Assembly (NCBI RefSeq): GCF_021117295.1
Contig: NZ_CP088247.1
Span: 62,001 to 126,000 of the forward strand
Direction of reading: 5' to 3'
Length of the DNA: 64,000 bases
Origin: Methylorubrum sp. B1-46
GTDB taxonomy: Bacteria > Pseudomonadota > Alphaproteobacteria > Rhizobiales > Beijerinckiaceae
A model generated the notes under the pieces. The model did no database searches. It saw only the letters and a program-made list of their open reading frames with translations, and was not told the origin of the DNA. Of the stretch, positions 7,342-14,573 are shown piece by piece; the stretch's first letter is position 1, and each line of letters begins with the position of its first letter. A program made the position numbers and the translations under genes.

Positions 7342-8538
7342 CTACTCCGCTGCAGCGTGCGGTCGCGATGCCCCTGTGCGGGTCAGCGCGAAGAAGCCGA
7401 CGGCCGAGGCGAAGATGACGGCGCCGAAGCTCGTCGCGACACCGAGCACGAGACTGAAGCCGCCGCGATCGTGCAGGACGGCGATCATCGGCACCACGAA
7501 GCCACTGACGGTAAAGCCCAGGAAATAGCGCACGCTGTAGGCCCTGGTCCGGTAAGCTGCCGGCACGTAGCGAGCAACCATCGCGTCGTTGATCACCACT
7601 TGGCCGTAGAGCGCCGCCATCGTCAGCACCAAGCCGGCGAGCAGCGGTAGGCCCGTGCTCACAGCGGCGATGCCGAGCCCGAGCGGCTGCAAGATGGATA
7701 GACCGAGGAAGAGGGCCGGTAGGCTGTAGCGGTCGATCAGCCGCCCCATCACCAGCTGGGTCAGGGCCCCGAACGCGAAGACGAGGGTCGCCACCGAGCC
7801 GATAAAGGCCAATGGAAGTCCCGTGCCGACACGCTCGTCCACGACCTTCGGCAAGGCAATGGTGGTGATGTTGAAGGTCATGCCGCCCGCAATGATGGCG
7901 AAGGCGAACGCGGTGAGGAGAGGGACCGGGCGCGCCACGGGGATGATTGGAGCGCCCCCCGCCTTGCCGCGGCTGCCCTCCCCGTCGCCGGGCACGAGAG
8001 CCAGGAAGGCCGCGCCGCAGGCGAGGCAGATCAGGCCCGGCACGATGAAGGCGGCCTGCCAACCGAGGGTGGCGGCGAGCAGGGCCGTCATGCCGGATGC
8101 GGTCGCCGCCCCGGCGTTGCCCCAGACTCCATTCACGCCGAGATCGCGACCGAGGCGGGCCGCATGGGTGACCAACATCGCCGAGCCGACCGGATGGTAG
8201 ATCGCCGAGGCGAGCCCCAGCACGCAGAGCCAGATTGCAAACGCAGTCGGGCTCGCCGCACTCGCCACGCCGAGGCAGGACAGGCCGTAGCCGAAGAAGA
8301 AGATCGCTAGCATGGTGCGCCGGCCGAACCGGTCGGCAAGCCATCCCATCGGCAGCGAGCAGAGTCCGAAGGCGACGAAGGCACCGGTCGCAAGCCCGAT
8401 CAACTCGCCGTAGCCCAAGCCCGTTTGTGCCGCGATGGCGATGACGGCGGTCGGGTAGATGAGGAGAACGAAGTGGTCGAGGGCATGCGCAACGTTGACG
8501 AAGCGCAGGGTGCGGCGGGACAGGGTCTCGGCGTCCAT
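7342..8538 (-). CDS. major facilitator superfamily transporter
   Basis: A 398-residue protein with about 12 hydrophobic segments and typical MFS signatures: GWLADRFGRRTML in the loop between helices 2 and 3 and MGRLIDRYSLP at the equivalent place in the second half. Substrate cannot be told from sequence; drug or metabolite efflux is possible. It is divergent from an AraC-type regulator with 104 bases between the starts, which suggests control by that regulator. Confidence 0.85.
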   Translation of the reverse strand: MDAETLSRRTLRFVNVAHALDHFVLLIYPTAVIAIAAQTGLGYGELIGLATGAFVAFGLCSLPMGWLADRFGRRTMLAIFFFGYGLSCLGVASAASPTAFAIWLCVLGLASAIYHPVGSAMLVTHAARLGRDLGVNGVWGNAGAATASGMTALLAATLGWQAAFIVPGLICLACGAAFLALVPGDGEGSRGKAGGAPIIPVARPVPLLTAFAFAIIAGGMTFNITTIALPKVVDERVGTGLPLAFIGSVATLVFAFGALTQLVMGRLIDRYSLPALFLGLSILQPLGLGIAAVSTGLPLLAGLVLTMAALYGQVVINDAMVARYVPAAYRTRAYSVRYFLGFTVSGFVVPMIAVLHDRGGFSLVLGVATSFGAVIFASAVGFFALTRTGASRPHAAAE

Positions 8539-8582
8539 GAGTCAGGCATCTCCGTAAGCCTGCCCCTTCCTATCTGACCCGT

Positions 8583-8619
8583 TGTATGCTGTCGGGCCGA
8601 AGATGTACGCGATCGGGCC
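8583..8619. promoter_or_regulatory. 21-bp-phased direct repeats, likely AraC-family operator
   Basis: TGTATGCTGTCGGGCC at 8583-8598 and TGTACGCGATCGGGCC at 8604-8619 are direct repeats (13 of 16 identical) exactly 21 bases, or two helical turns, apart. They lie in the divergent MFS/araC intergenic region. Direct half-sites phased this way are the usual binding site of AraC-family regulators. Confidence 0.6.
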
Positions 8620-8642
8620 AAAACGGCCGAGGGTTAGGCACC

Positions 8643-9503
8643 ATGCGTTCGATCCGCGCGGAGGATTACCAGGACGTCCCCCGCGCCGTTGCGGTGATGC
8701 CGAAGCACTACGCCGCCAGCAGTCGCATCGCTCCTCACTCCCACCCGCGGGCGCAGCTGCTCTACGCCACCGCGGGCCTGATGATGGCTACCGCCGAGGA
8801 CGGGACCTGGGTCGTTCCCGAAGGCCATGCCCTGTGGATACCGCCGCGCTTGACACATGCGGTGGCGATGCACGGGGCGGTCGCGATGTGCTCGGCCTAT
8901 CTCTCCGTCGAGGCAGTGCGAGGCTTTCCCACCCGAGCCCGCGTCATCGAGGTCTCGGCCCTACTCGCCGCCAGCCTTGCGGCCCTCGGGGCGGAACCGG
9001 TCCTCTACGACGAAGCGGCTCGAGGCGGGCACCTCGCTGCTCTGGTGCTGGACGAGATCCAGCGGGCGCCGGAGACCAAGCTGACCTTGCCTTTGCCAAG
9101 CGATCCCCGCCTGCGCCGGGTCTGCCTCGGCCTCATCGAGGCACCCGCGACAACCTTCGACCTCGACGCCTGGGCGGATCGCTCCGGCCTTAGCCGTCGC
9201 ACCCTGACGCGCAGGTTCCGCCGCGAGACGGAACTCACCTTCGGTCAATGGCGGGCTCGGGCGAGGGTCGTGCGGGCCTTGGCACTCGCTGCCGATGGGT
9301 GGACGCCGCGCCAAGTCGCGGCTTCTGTCGGCTATCGCAGCATTCAAGCCCTGCGGGAGCGGACGAAGGGTTTGCTGCCGATGCAGACATCCGACGTACG
9401 AACACTTCGGAGCATTTCGTTTGTCGATCCCCGAGGCCGAGTGGAATCGGCGGCGGAACGTCTGCTTACGGTCCGGGAGACGAAGCCTGCTCCCTATCTC
9501 TGA
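8643..9503 (+). CDS. AraC-family transcriptional regulator with aberrant C-terminus
   Basis: The first 80 or so residues are a cupin sensor domain (APHSHPRAQLLYATAG, VPEGHALWIPP), and the C-terminal part an AraC HTH (FDLDAWADRSGLSRRTLTRRFRRETELTFGQW... ALALAADGWTPRQVAASVGYRSIQAL). After that the expected last helix (a Phe-x3-Phe-Gly-x2-Pro segment) is replaced by an unrelated tail of about 40 residues, so a frameshift or recombination near 9350 probably altered the end. The ATG at 8643 is chosen because the cupin domain begins there. It probably controls the divergent MFS gene. Confidence 0.78.
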   Translation: MRSIRAEDYQDVPRAVAVMPKHYAASSRIAPHSHPRAQLLYATAGLMMATAEDGTWVVPEGHALWIPPRLTHAVAMHGAVAMCSAYLSVEAVRGFPTRARVIEVSALLAASLAALGAEPVLYDEAARGGHLAALVLDEIQRAPETKLTLPLPSDPRLRRVCLGLIEAPATTFDLDAWADRSGLSRRTLTRRFRRETELTFGQWRARARVVRALALAADGWTPRQVAASVGYRSIQALRERTKGLLPMQTSDVRTLRSISFVDPRGRVESAAERLLTVRETKPAPYL

Positions 9504-9706
9504 GCAGGGCCTCGGAAGGTCCGGTTTCTGGCAGGTCGGAGGAGCGGAGGCTGGCAATCGTCATGGCTGGATGCGAACCCACGGCGATAGCGTCGAACGT
9601 TCGGCGAGGTACGTCCCAGCCGGCCTGGATGACCTCGTGGGTGGGGACTTCGATCCAGGCTGGCAGCTTTCGACTGTTTTCACGGAGCCGCTAGAGCCGA
9701 GCCCGT

Positions 9707-10003
9707 TCAGGTAGCAACGGCCAAATCGGTATCGTAGCCGGCGGCAGCGATGCAGTTGCGGCATTCGTTGGCCGTGAAGCGAGCGAAGGCTTGGCGGATG
9801 GTGTGCCACAGGTCTGGGACAGTGCGGACCGCTGCGGTTCGGAGCAGAGCCTTCAACTTGGCGAAGATCTGCTCGATGGGATTGAAGTCCGGGCTGTAGG
9901 GCGGGAGGTAGAGCAGTCTCGCCCCGGCAGCCTCGATGACCTCGCGCACACCCGTCACCTTGTGGGCCTGCAGGTTGTCGAGGATGACGGTGTCGCCGGG
10001 TCT
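9707..10003 (-). pseudogene. IS630-family transposase, 3' fragment
   Basis: The minus-strand reading contains DTVILDNLQAHK, REVIEAAGARLLYLPPYSPD and FNPIEQIFAKLKALLR: the C-terminal DDE half of IS630 transposases, including the Asp of DNLxAHK and the Glu of NPIEQ. The N-terminal half is missing; the upstream side joins a different transposase (IS3 OrfB) at about 10004. It is a dead composite. Confidence 0.8.
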
Positions 10004-10596
10004 GAGTACAGTCCAGCGTGACGCCGTTCCCGTAGGCCCAGCGGTCGAGCGCCTTCGAGACGAACTCAGGCCCGTTATCGACCTGGATCGCGCGCGGCGC
10101 TCCGCGCAGCAGTGCCAAGCGGGCGACGGCAGCCACGACCTGCTCGCCTTTGATGCCTTGGTCGACCTCGATCGCCAGAGCCTCGCGCGTGAATGCATCG
10201 ACGATCGTCAGGGCTCGCAGCCGGCGGCCGTCGAACAGCGCGTCGGAGACGAAGTCCATAGACCAACGCTCGTTCGGCCGGAGCGCGGCAGGCTGGCGCT
10301 CCCGCTGGGCTGCGCTGACGTGCCGACGCGGCCGCTTGAGCCGCAGGCTCAAGCCCTCGTCCCTGGAGAGGCGGGGGACCCTCTTGTGATTGACCCGGCA
10401 GCCCTCCCGGCACAGCAGAATGTAGATCCGGGAAATAGCCGTAGCGCACCCGGCTCTTGGCCAGATCGCAGATGCGCATCCGCAGCGGTGCCGGATCGGA
10501 CTTGGTCGAGCGATAACGGATGCTCGACCGGCCGACGCCGAGCGCGGCGCAGCTGCGCCGCTCACTCACCCCGTGCGCCTCCTGAACCTGGTGCAC
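10004..10596 (-). pseudogene. IS3-family OrfB, frameshifted and truncated
   Basis: It starts MHQVQEAHGVSERRSCAALG and continues to VRYGY, where one extra base near 10428-10434 shifts the frame. The reading resumes as IYILLCREGCRVNHKRV, with the DDE core NERWSMDFVSDAL and AIQVDNGPEFVSKALDRW. The last third, with the catalytic Glu, is missing. It cannot encode an active transposase. Confidence 0.8.
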
Positions 10597-10619
10597 GAGC
10601 TCGTGTCGCCGAGCAGGCG

Positions 10620-10886
10620 TCAGAGCTTTTTTGCCAGCACGTCCTGCAGGATGTGCTTGTCGAGGCTCAGATCCGCCACGAGCTGCTTGAGCTTGCGGTT
10701 CTCGTCCTCGAGCTGCTTCAGCCGCCGCAACTCGCCCGTCCCCAAGCCACCGTAGAGCTTTTTCCAGCGGTAAAAAGTCTGCTCGGAGATGCCCATCCGT
10801 CGCAGCACTTCCGCGACCGGTGTCCCGGTCTCGGCCTGCTTCAGAGCGAAGACGATCTGCTCTTCGGTGAACCTGCTCTTCTTCAC
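10620..10886 (-). CDS. IS3-family (IS407 group) transposase OrfA
   Basis: 88 residues beginning MKKSRFTEEQIVFALKQAE, with an HTH (TPVAEVLRRMGISEQTFYRWKK) and a coiled coil (LRRLKQLEDENRKLKQLVADL). This is the typical IS407-type OrfA and is intact, although its partner OrfB is broken. It could act in trans on related copies such as the one at 20.5 kb. Confidence 0.88.
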   Translation of the reverse strand: MKKSRFTEEQIVFALKQAETGTPVAEVLRRMGISEQTFYRWKKLYGGLGTGELRRLKQLEDENRKLKQLVADLSLDKHILQDVLAKKL

Positions 10887-10983
10887 GGCTTCGATCCTCC
10901 CGTCAGGGTCTCACAAAACCGGAAAACTCCCACTCAGGACGGACCAAAGCGATGGGGGGACGTCAAAGGACGTGGACGGACAG

Positions 10984-11093
10984 ATGGGAACGAAGCGGCA
11001 TAAGCCTGAGGATGTGGTCGCCAAGCTGCGGCAGGCGGACGTGTTGATTGCGCAGGGCCAGATCGTGGCCGACGTGATCCGCACCCTCGGTTT
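10984..11093 (+). pseudogene. IS3-family OrfA, 5' fragment of another element
   Basis: From ATG 10984, MGTKRHKPEDVVAKLRQADV followed by a QGQIVADVIRTLG segment matches the first 36 or so residues of a different IS3-group OrfA (KRHxPEQI..KLR..EVLLAQG..VADVCR). Homology stops around 11093. It starts 19 bases beyond the end of the IS407-like element, suggesting one IS inserted into another. Confidence 0.65.
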
Positions 11094-11336
11094 GGGCCTT
11101 GTGCGGCTTGCTGGACGAAAACGGCGCGTGCGGTCGAAGCCGCGCCGCGCCGCAAGGTGGTTCCCGGTCTCACAAAGGAACTATGGGCTTCGTACGCCAC
11201 GGCTCCGGGATTCTGTGTCTCTCCCCTGCCACATTCCGGTTGCGGAGACTGTCACCCGTCTGTCATGCTGTGTCGGGCAGATGTCGTTCAACGCTCGACG
11301 CGCCAGAGGGGGCGCTAGGAGATTGATAGGTTCGAT

Positions 11337-11636
11337 ATGGATTCGCTTGAAGCGATTGCAAACACCCTGCGCGGCGTAGCGGTGAGCGGCATGAAGCCGA
11401 AGGCATTGTTGGCCGCCGTGCGCGAGCGGCATCCGGAAGTGACCAAGAAAGAGGTTGTCCGCGCGGCTTTCTATGCGCTGACCGAGAGCCAGGGCGACAC
11501 CCCTGAGCGCCTTCGGGACTTGCACAGCTTTGCCATTACCGAGCGTGCGCCGGACGACGACGAGCCGGTGAAGGCCAGCAAACTGCGCAAGAAGAAGGGC
11601 CGGAAGGCGGGTTCAGCGGAGCAGTCCGCCCATTGA
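11337..11636 (+). CDS. hypothetical protein
   Basis: A 99-residue protein beginning MDSLEAIANTLRGVAVSGMK. The body is helical (KALLAAVRERHPEVTKKEVVRAAFYALTE), and the last 30 residues are Lys/Asp-rich and probably disordered (KASKLRKKKGRKAG). The layout is compatible with a small nucleic-acid binding protein, but I do not recognise a family. An AGGAG lies 14 bases upstream of the ATG. Confidence 0.55.
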   Translation: MDSLEAIANTLRGVAVSGMKPKALLAAVRERHPEVTKKEVVRAAFYALTESQGDTPERLRDLHSFAITERAPDDDEPVKASKLRKKKGRKAGSAEQSAH

Positions 11637-11654
11637 TGGCTCCCCTGAGCGCCG

Positions 11655-11909
11655 TCAGGCGCAGCGCGATAGTTTCACCTGACGGCGCTCGACGCTTACC
11701 CGGACAAAGCGGTCAAAGGGCGTGCCGCCGATCTTTCGGTTGTGATGAACTTCCTGCAAGACCATCTCTAGCGCCATAATGCGCTCGCAGGGCTTGCGGT
11801 AGGCTCCTTCCAGCTCATCAAGCGCGGCGTTGACGCGGTTCACAACGGTGCTGTCCGGCACGGCGGAGAGGTGATCGACCTTGTGAAGGCAGCGGCTCAC
11901 GGGCGTCAT
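11655..11909 (-). CDS. hypothetical protein
   Basis: An 84-residue reading (MTPVSRCLHKVDHLSAVPDS...) with a central helix (VVNRVNAALDELEGAYRKPCERIMALEMVLQ). Composition is coding-like and no overlapping gene exists. Family unknown. It converges with the previous small gene. Confidence 0.4.
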   Translation of the reverse strand: MTPVSRCLHKVDHLSAVPDSTVVNRVNAALDELEGAYRKPCERIMALEMVLQEVHHNRKIGGTPFDRFVRVSVERRQVKLSRCA

Positions 11910-12109
11910 GCTCCCCTCATAGGCGCAAGATCTGCTGTGTCCAGTATAGTTTGCCAGATTAGAAAGTTTTTTACAAAGTGCGGTGACGCACGTCGCTCAA
12001 TCTTGCTTGGTTGTTCGTTCAAAATCGGTTGCGGGTCTGCATTCAACATGCTCGTTGTACCGCACTCCTCCCAAGGGGTACCTCTCTCGACCTGCCCCAT
12101 GCCCCCTAG

Positions 12110-13522
12110 CACTACCTGGGCACTTTGAGGTCAGATGGCAGCCGGAAGCGGCGCCGACAGTGTGGGCATCGCACCGGTGGGATGAGATCGACGAACAGGC
12201 GGCCGATGATGGCCTGCCGCACGGCCGGCAGGCTCGGAGACAGTGGCGGTCCCGGTAGGCCGGCCACCTTTTTTTCCCCCATCCGTCCGGTCGGGCCCAG
12301 CCAGGCGCAGGTGCTGCAGGTAGGCGCAGGCGATGCACGTCATCAGCGCGTGCCGGTGCAGGCCGGTCCAGGAGCGGCCCTCGAAGTGGTCGAGGCCCAG
12401 CTCCTCCTTCAGCTGCTGGTGGCCTTGCTCGCACACCCAGCGCGCCTTGATTGTGCCGGCCAGGGCGCGCCGGGTCGTGCGGGGCGGCAGGTTCGAGAGA
12501 TAGTACTTGCGCTCGCCCGAGGTGCGCCACTCGCCCACCAGCCAGACCTCGGCGCCCGGCAGGTGGCGATTGTTGCCCCAGATCGGACCGTCGCCCACCC
12601 GCACGCGGGTCATGGCAAACCGGGCCGCGAGCGCGCCCTTCGTGCCCTGCCGCCACGTCACGCGCCGCCACGGCAGCGTGGCGAGAACCGCCTCGGCCTC
12701 CCGCGGTTCCTGATCCGGCACGGGTCTGCGCGCCCTGCCGCCCGGCTCCACTAGCCGCACGTCGGGATCGTAGACCTTCTGGTTCTTGGCGATCCCCACC
12801 GCCCAGGTCAGCCCGCGCGCGTCGAGGCCATGCCGAAACACGGCGCTACAGCCGTAGCCGGCATCGGCCAGCACCACACCGAAGCGAACGCCCTCGGCCT
12901 GCAGGCGGTCGAGTTCGGCAAGCGCGATCTCGCCCTTGCTCTGCGGCACCACCGCCGCCTCGGGCACACCTGCCCGCTCACACCGCTTCGGGTCGGCGAC
13001 CCACTCCTCCGGCAGGAACAGGTGCAGGCCCAACGGCACGGGCACCTCGCCCCGCGCCAGGGTGAGGGAGACGAGCGACTGGCAGTTGGCCTTCTTGCCG
13101 AGGTGCCCGCAGTACTGGCGCGCCACGCCCACCGAGCGCGTGCCCTTCTTCGGCAGCGCCGTATCGTCGATCACCAGACAGGCATCGGATCCGCCGACCA
13201 GCCGGTCCGCGGTACGGGTGAGTTCCGCCCAGAGCGGGCCGTCGTCCCAGGCCGGGCTGGCGATGAAGTGCTGCAGTTGGTCGTGGCCCGGCAGCCCGAG
13301 ACGGGCGGCCATCGGCTGCAGGCTCTTGCGATCCCCGGGGCCGAGCAGGCCGCGCAGGTACAGCGGCGCCCAGGTCCGCCGCGTCTTGCGCCCCATCGCA
13401 GCTAGGAACGGCACCAGCCACGCATCGAGATCCTGACCCAACGGTCTCTCGGCCATGTCCGTCTCCCGCAGTGCCACCGCAGGATCAGAACGCCCAACGC
13501 TCTTCAAAGTGCCCAGGTAGTG
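12110..13522 (-). mobile_element. IS701-family insertion sequence, complete with target duplication
   Basis: Perfect 19-bp inverted repeats (CACTACCTGGGCACTTTGA at 12110-12128 and its complement at 13504-13522) bound a 1,413-bp element. It is flanked on both sides by CTAG (12106-12109 and 13523-13526), which fits the 4-bp YTAR target duplication known for IS701. Intact ends, intact gene and preserved duplication mean a recent, single-step insertion. Confidence 0.92.
12131..13456 (-). CDS. IS701-family transposase
   Basis: A 441-residue DDE transposase from ATG 13456 (MAERPLGQDLDAWLVPFLAAMGR). Visible are DACLVIDDTALPKKGTRSVGVARQYCG (first Asp), GVVLADAGYGCSAVFRHGL (second Asp), and WVCEQGHQQLKEELGLDHFEGRSWTGLHRH (catalytic Glu with the YREK-like region). 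An in-frame TTG at 13507 would add 17 residues but lies inside the inverted repeat. The full length and motifs suggest an active enzyme. Confidence 0.92.
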   Translation of the reverse strand: MAERPLGQDLDAWLVPFLAAMGRKTRRTWAPLYLRGLLGPGDRKSLQPMAARLGLPGHDQLQHFIASPAWDDGPLWAELTRTADRLVGGSDACLVIDDTALPKKGTRSVGVARQYCGHLGKKANCQSLVSLTLARGEVPVPLGLHLFLPEEWVADPKRCERAGVPEAAVVPQSKGEIALAELDRLQAEGVRFGVVLADAGYGCSAVFRHGLDARGLTWAVGIAKNQKVYDPDVRLVEPGGRARRPVPDQEPREAEAVLATLPWRRVTWRQGTKGALAARFAMTRVRVGDGPIWGNNRHLPGAEVWLVGEWRTSGERKYYLSNLPPRTTRRALAGTIKARWVCEQGHQQLKEELGLDHFEGRSWTGLHRHALMTCIACAYLQHLRLAGPDRTDGGKKGGRPTGTATVSEPAGRAAGHHRPPVRRSHPTGAMPTLSAPLPAAI

Positions 13523-13526
13523 CTAG

Positions 13527-13796
13527 AGGGCGTGGGGCTTTTTGTTGCACGTACGGCTTCGCCCGCCGCCGGACAGGGACAATCCAAATCTTTCGATTTT
13601 TTGAAGGTATCGTGACCCAGCGCCTCATAGCTCACCTCAGCCGGCGTCCTCATAGCCCAGGCGGTGACTTCGGCTGCCAAGCCCACTCATTGCCTTGATC
13701 TCTCTGCCTTTATTGCGTCGCGCAAGCTTCACGCAGGTATGTTGCACTGCGATGGAAAGCCGTGGCCCAAGAGGGTCATGCTTGGCGGAGGATCGC
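13527..13796. other. short region without a gene between IS701 and fabI
   Basis: The 270 bases contain no supported gene. Upstream in-frame ATGs for fabI exist in it, but they lack ribosome sites and would add a non-homologous 34-residue leader. The operon promoter should lie here; the IS701 insertion is within 275 bases of the fabI start and could influence it. Confidence 0.4.
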
Positions 13797-14561
13797 GTGT
13801 TCTCGTTGAAGGGAAATCGTGCGCTCGTTGTCGGGGTCGCGAACGATCAATCGATTGCCTGGGGGTGCGCCAGGGCGCTTCGCCAGCAGGGCGCCGACTT
13901 GGCGATTACGTACCTCAACGAGAAGGCCGAGGTGTACGTCCGCCCGCTGGCGGAGCAGCTCGATGCGCAGATCATCATGCCACTGGACGTCAGCCAGCCA
14001 GGGCAGATGGATGCGCTGTTCGAGGAGATCATGAACCGGTGGGGGCGCCTCGACACACTCCTGCACTCGATTGCGTTCTGCCCCAGGGACGACCTGCATG
14101 GACGGGTGGTGGACTGCTCGGCGGAGGGCTTCGCGCAGGCGATGGATGTCTCCGTGCACTCCTTCTTGCGCATGCTCCAGCGGGCAGAACCGCTGATGGA
14201 GCGTGGCGGGACCTGCATGACGGTAAGCTTCTACGGCTCCGAGAAGGTCGTGGAGCACTACAACATCATGGGGCCGGTGAAGGCCGCCCTAGAGGCTGTC
14301 GTCCGCTACACCGCCGCAGAACTCGGCCCGAAAGGTATTTCGGTGCATGCGCTGTCGCCTGGACCACTCAAAACGCGCGCTGCATCCGGCATTGCCGAGT
14401 TCGACAAGCTGCTCAACAGCGCGGCTGAGCAGGCACCCACCCACATGCTCGCGACCATCGACGATGTGGGTGCCTATGCCGCCTTCCTGGCGAGCAGGGA
14501 AGCAGCCAACGTCACGGGTGGCATTCACCTGATCGATGGCGGCTACAGCATCGTTGGATGA
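13797..14561 (+). CDS. fabI: enoyl-[acyl-carrier-protein] reductase (NADH), FabI family
   Basis: Reduces trans-2-enoyl-ACP (or CoA) with NAD(P)H in the cytoplasm. The 254-residue protein starts at GTG 13797, set by GGAGG six bases upstream and by family length. Motifs: cofactor region ALVVGVANDQSIAWGCARAL, LLHSIAF, and the FabI-type catalytic Tyr-x6-Lys in YNIMGPVKA; the end GGIHLIDGGYSIVG is typical. It heads a tight operon with a DUF3141 protein, hydratase-phosphotransacylase and acetate kinase, so it is probably not the housekeeping FabI but part of a dedicated acyl pathway. Confidence 0.88.
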   Translation: MFSLKGNRALVVGVANDQSIAWGCARALRQQGADLAITYLNEKAEVYVRPLAEQLDAQIIMPLDVSQPGQMDALFEEIMNRWGRLDTLLHSIAFCPRDDLHGRVVDCSAEGFAQAMDVSVHSFLRMLQRAEPLMERGGTCMTVSFYGSEKVVEHYNIMGPVKAALEAVVRYTAAELGPKGISVHALSPGPLKTRAASGIAEFDKLLNSAAEQAPTHMLATIDDVGAYAAFLASREAANVTGGIHLIDGGYSIVG

Positions 14562-14573
14562 TGTTTGGGGGAG

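Larger units (their letters stand above)
10004..10965 (-). mobile_element. IS3-family (IS407-like) element, truncated
   Basis: The right end is intact (terminal ...GATGGGGGGACGTCA at 10965), followed inward by orfA and the first two thirds of orfB. The left end is lost at about 10004, where it joins an IS630 fragment. A second, internally deleted copy lies at 20500-21105 and shares the same right end almost base for base. Confidence 0.8.

Noticed and set aside
9504..9706. Possible coding remnant (KLPAWIEVPTHEVIQAGWDVP in one minus-strand frame)
   Set aside because: The stretch reads like protein, but I cannot link it to a family or define ends; it may be part of an IS end or gene debris.
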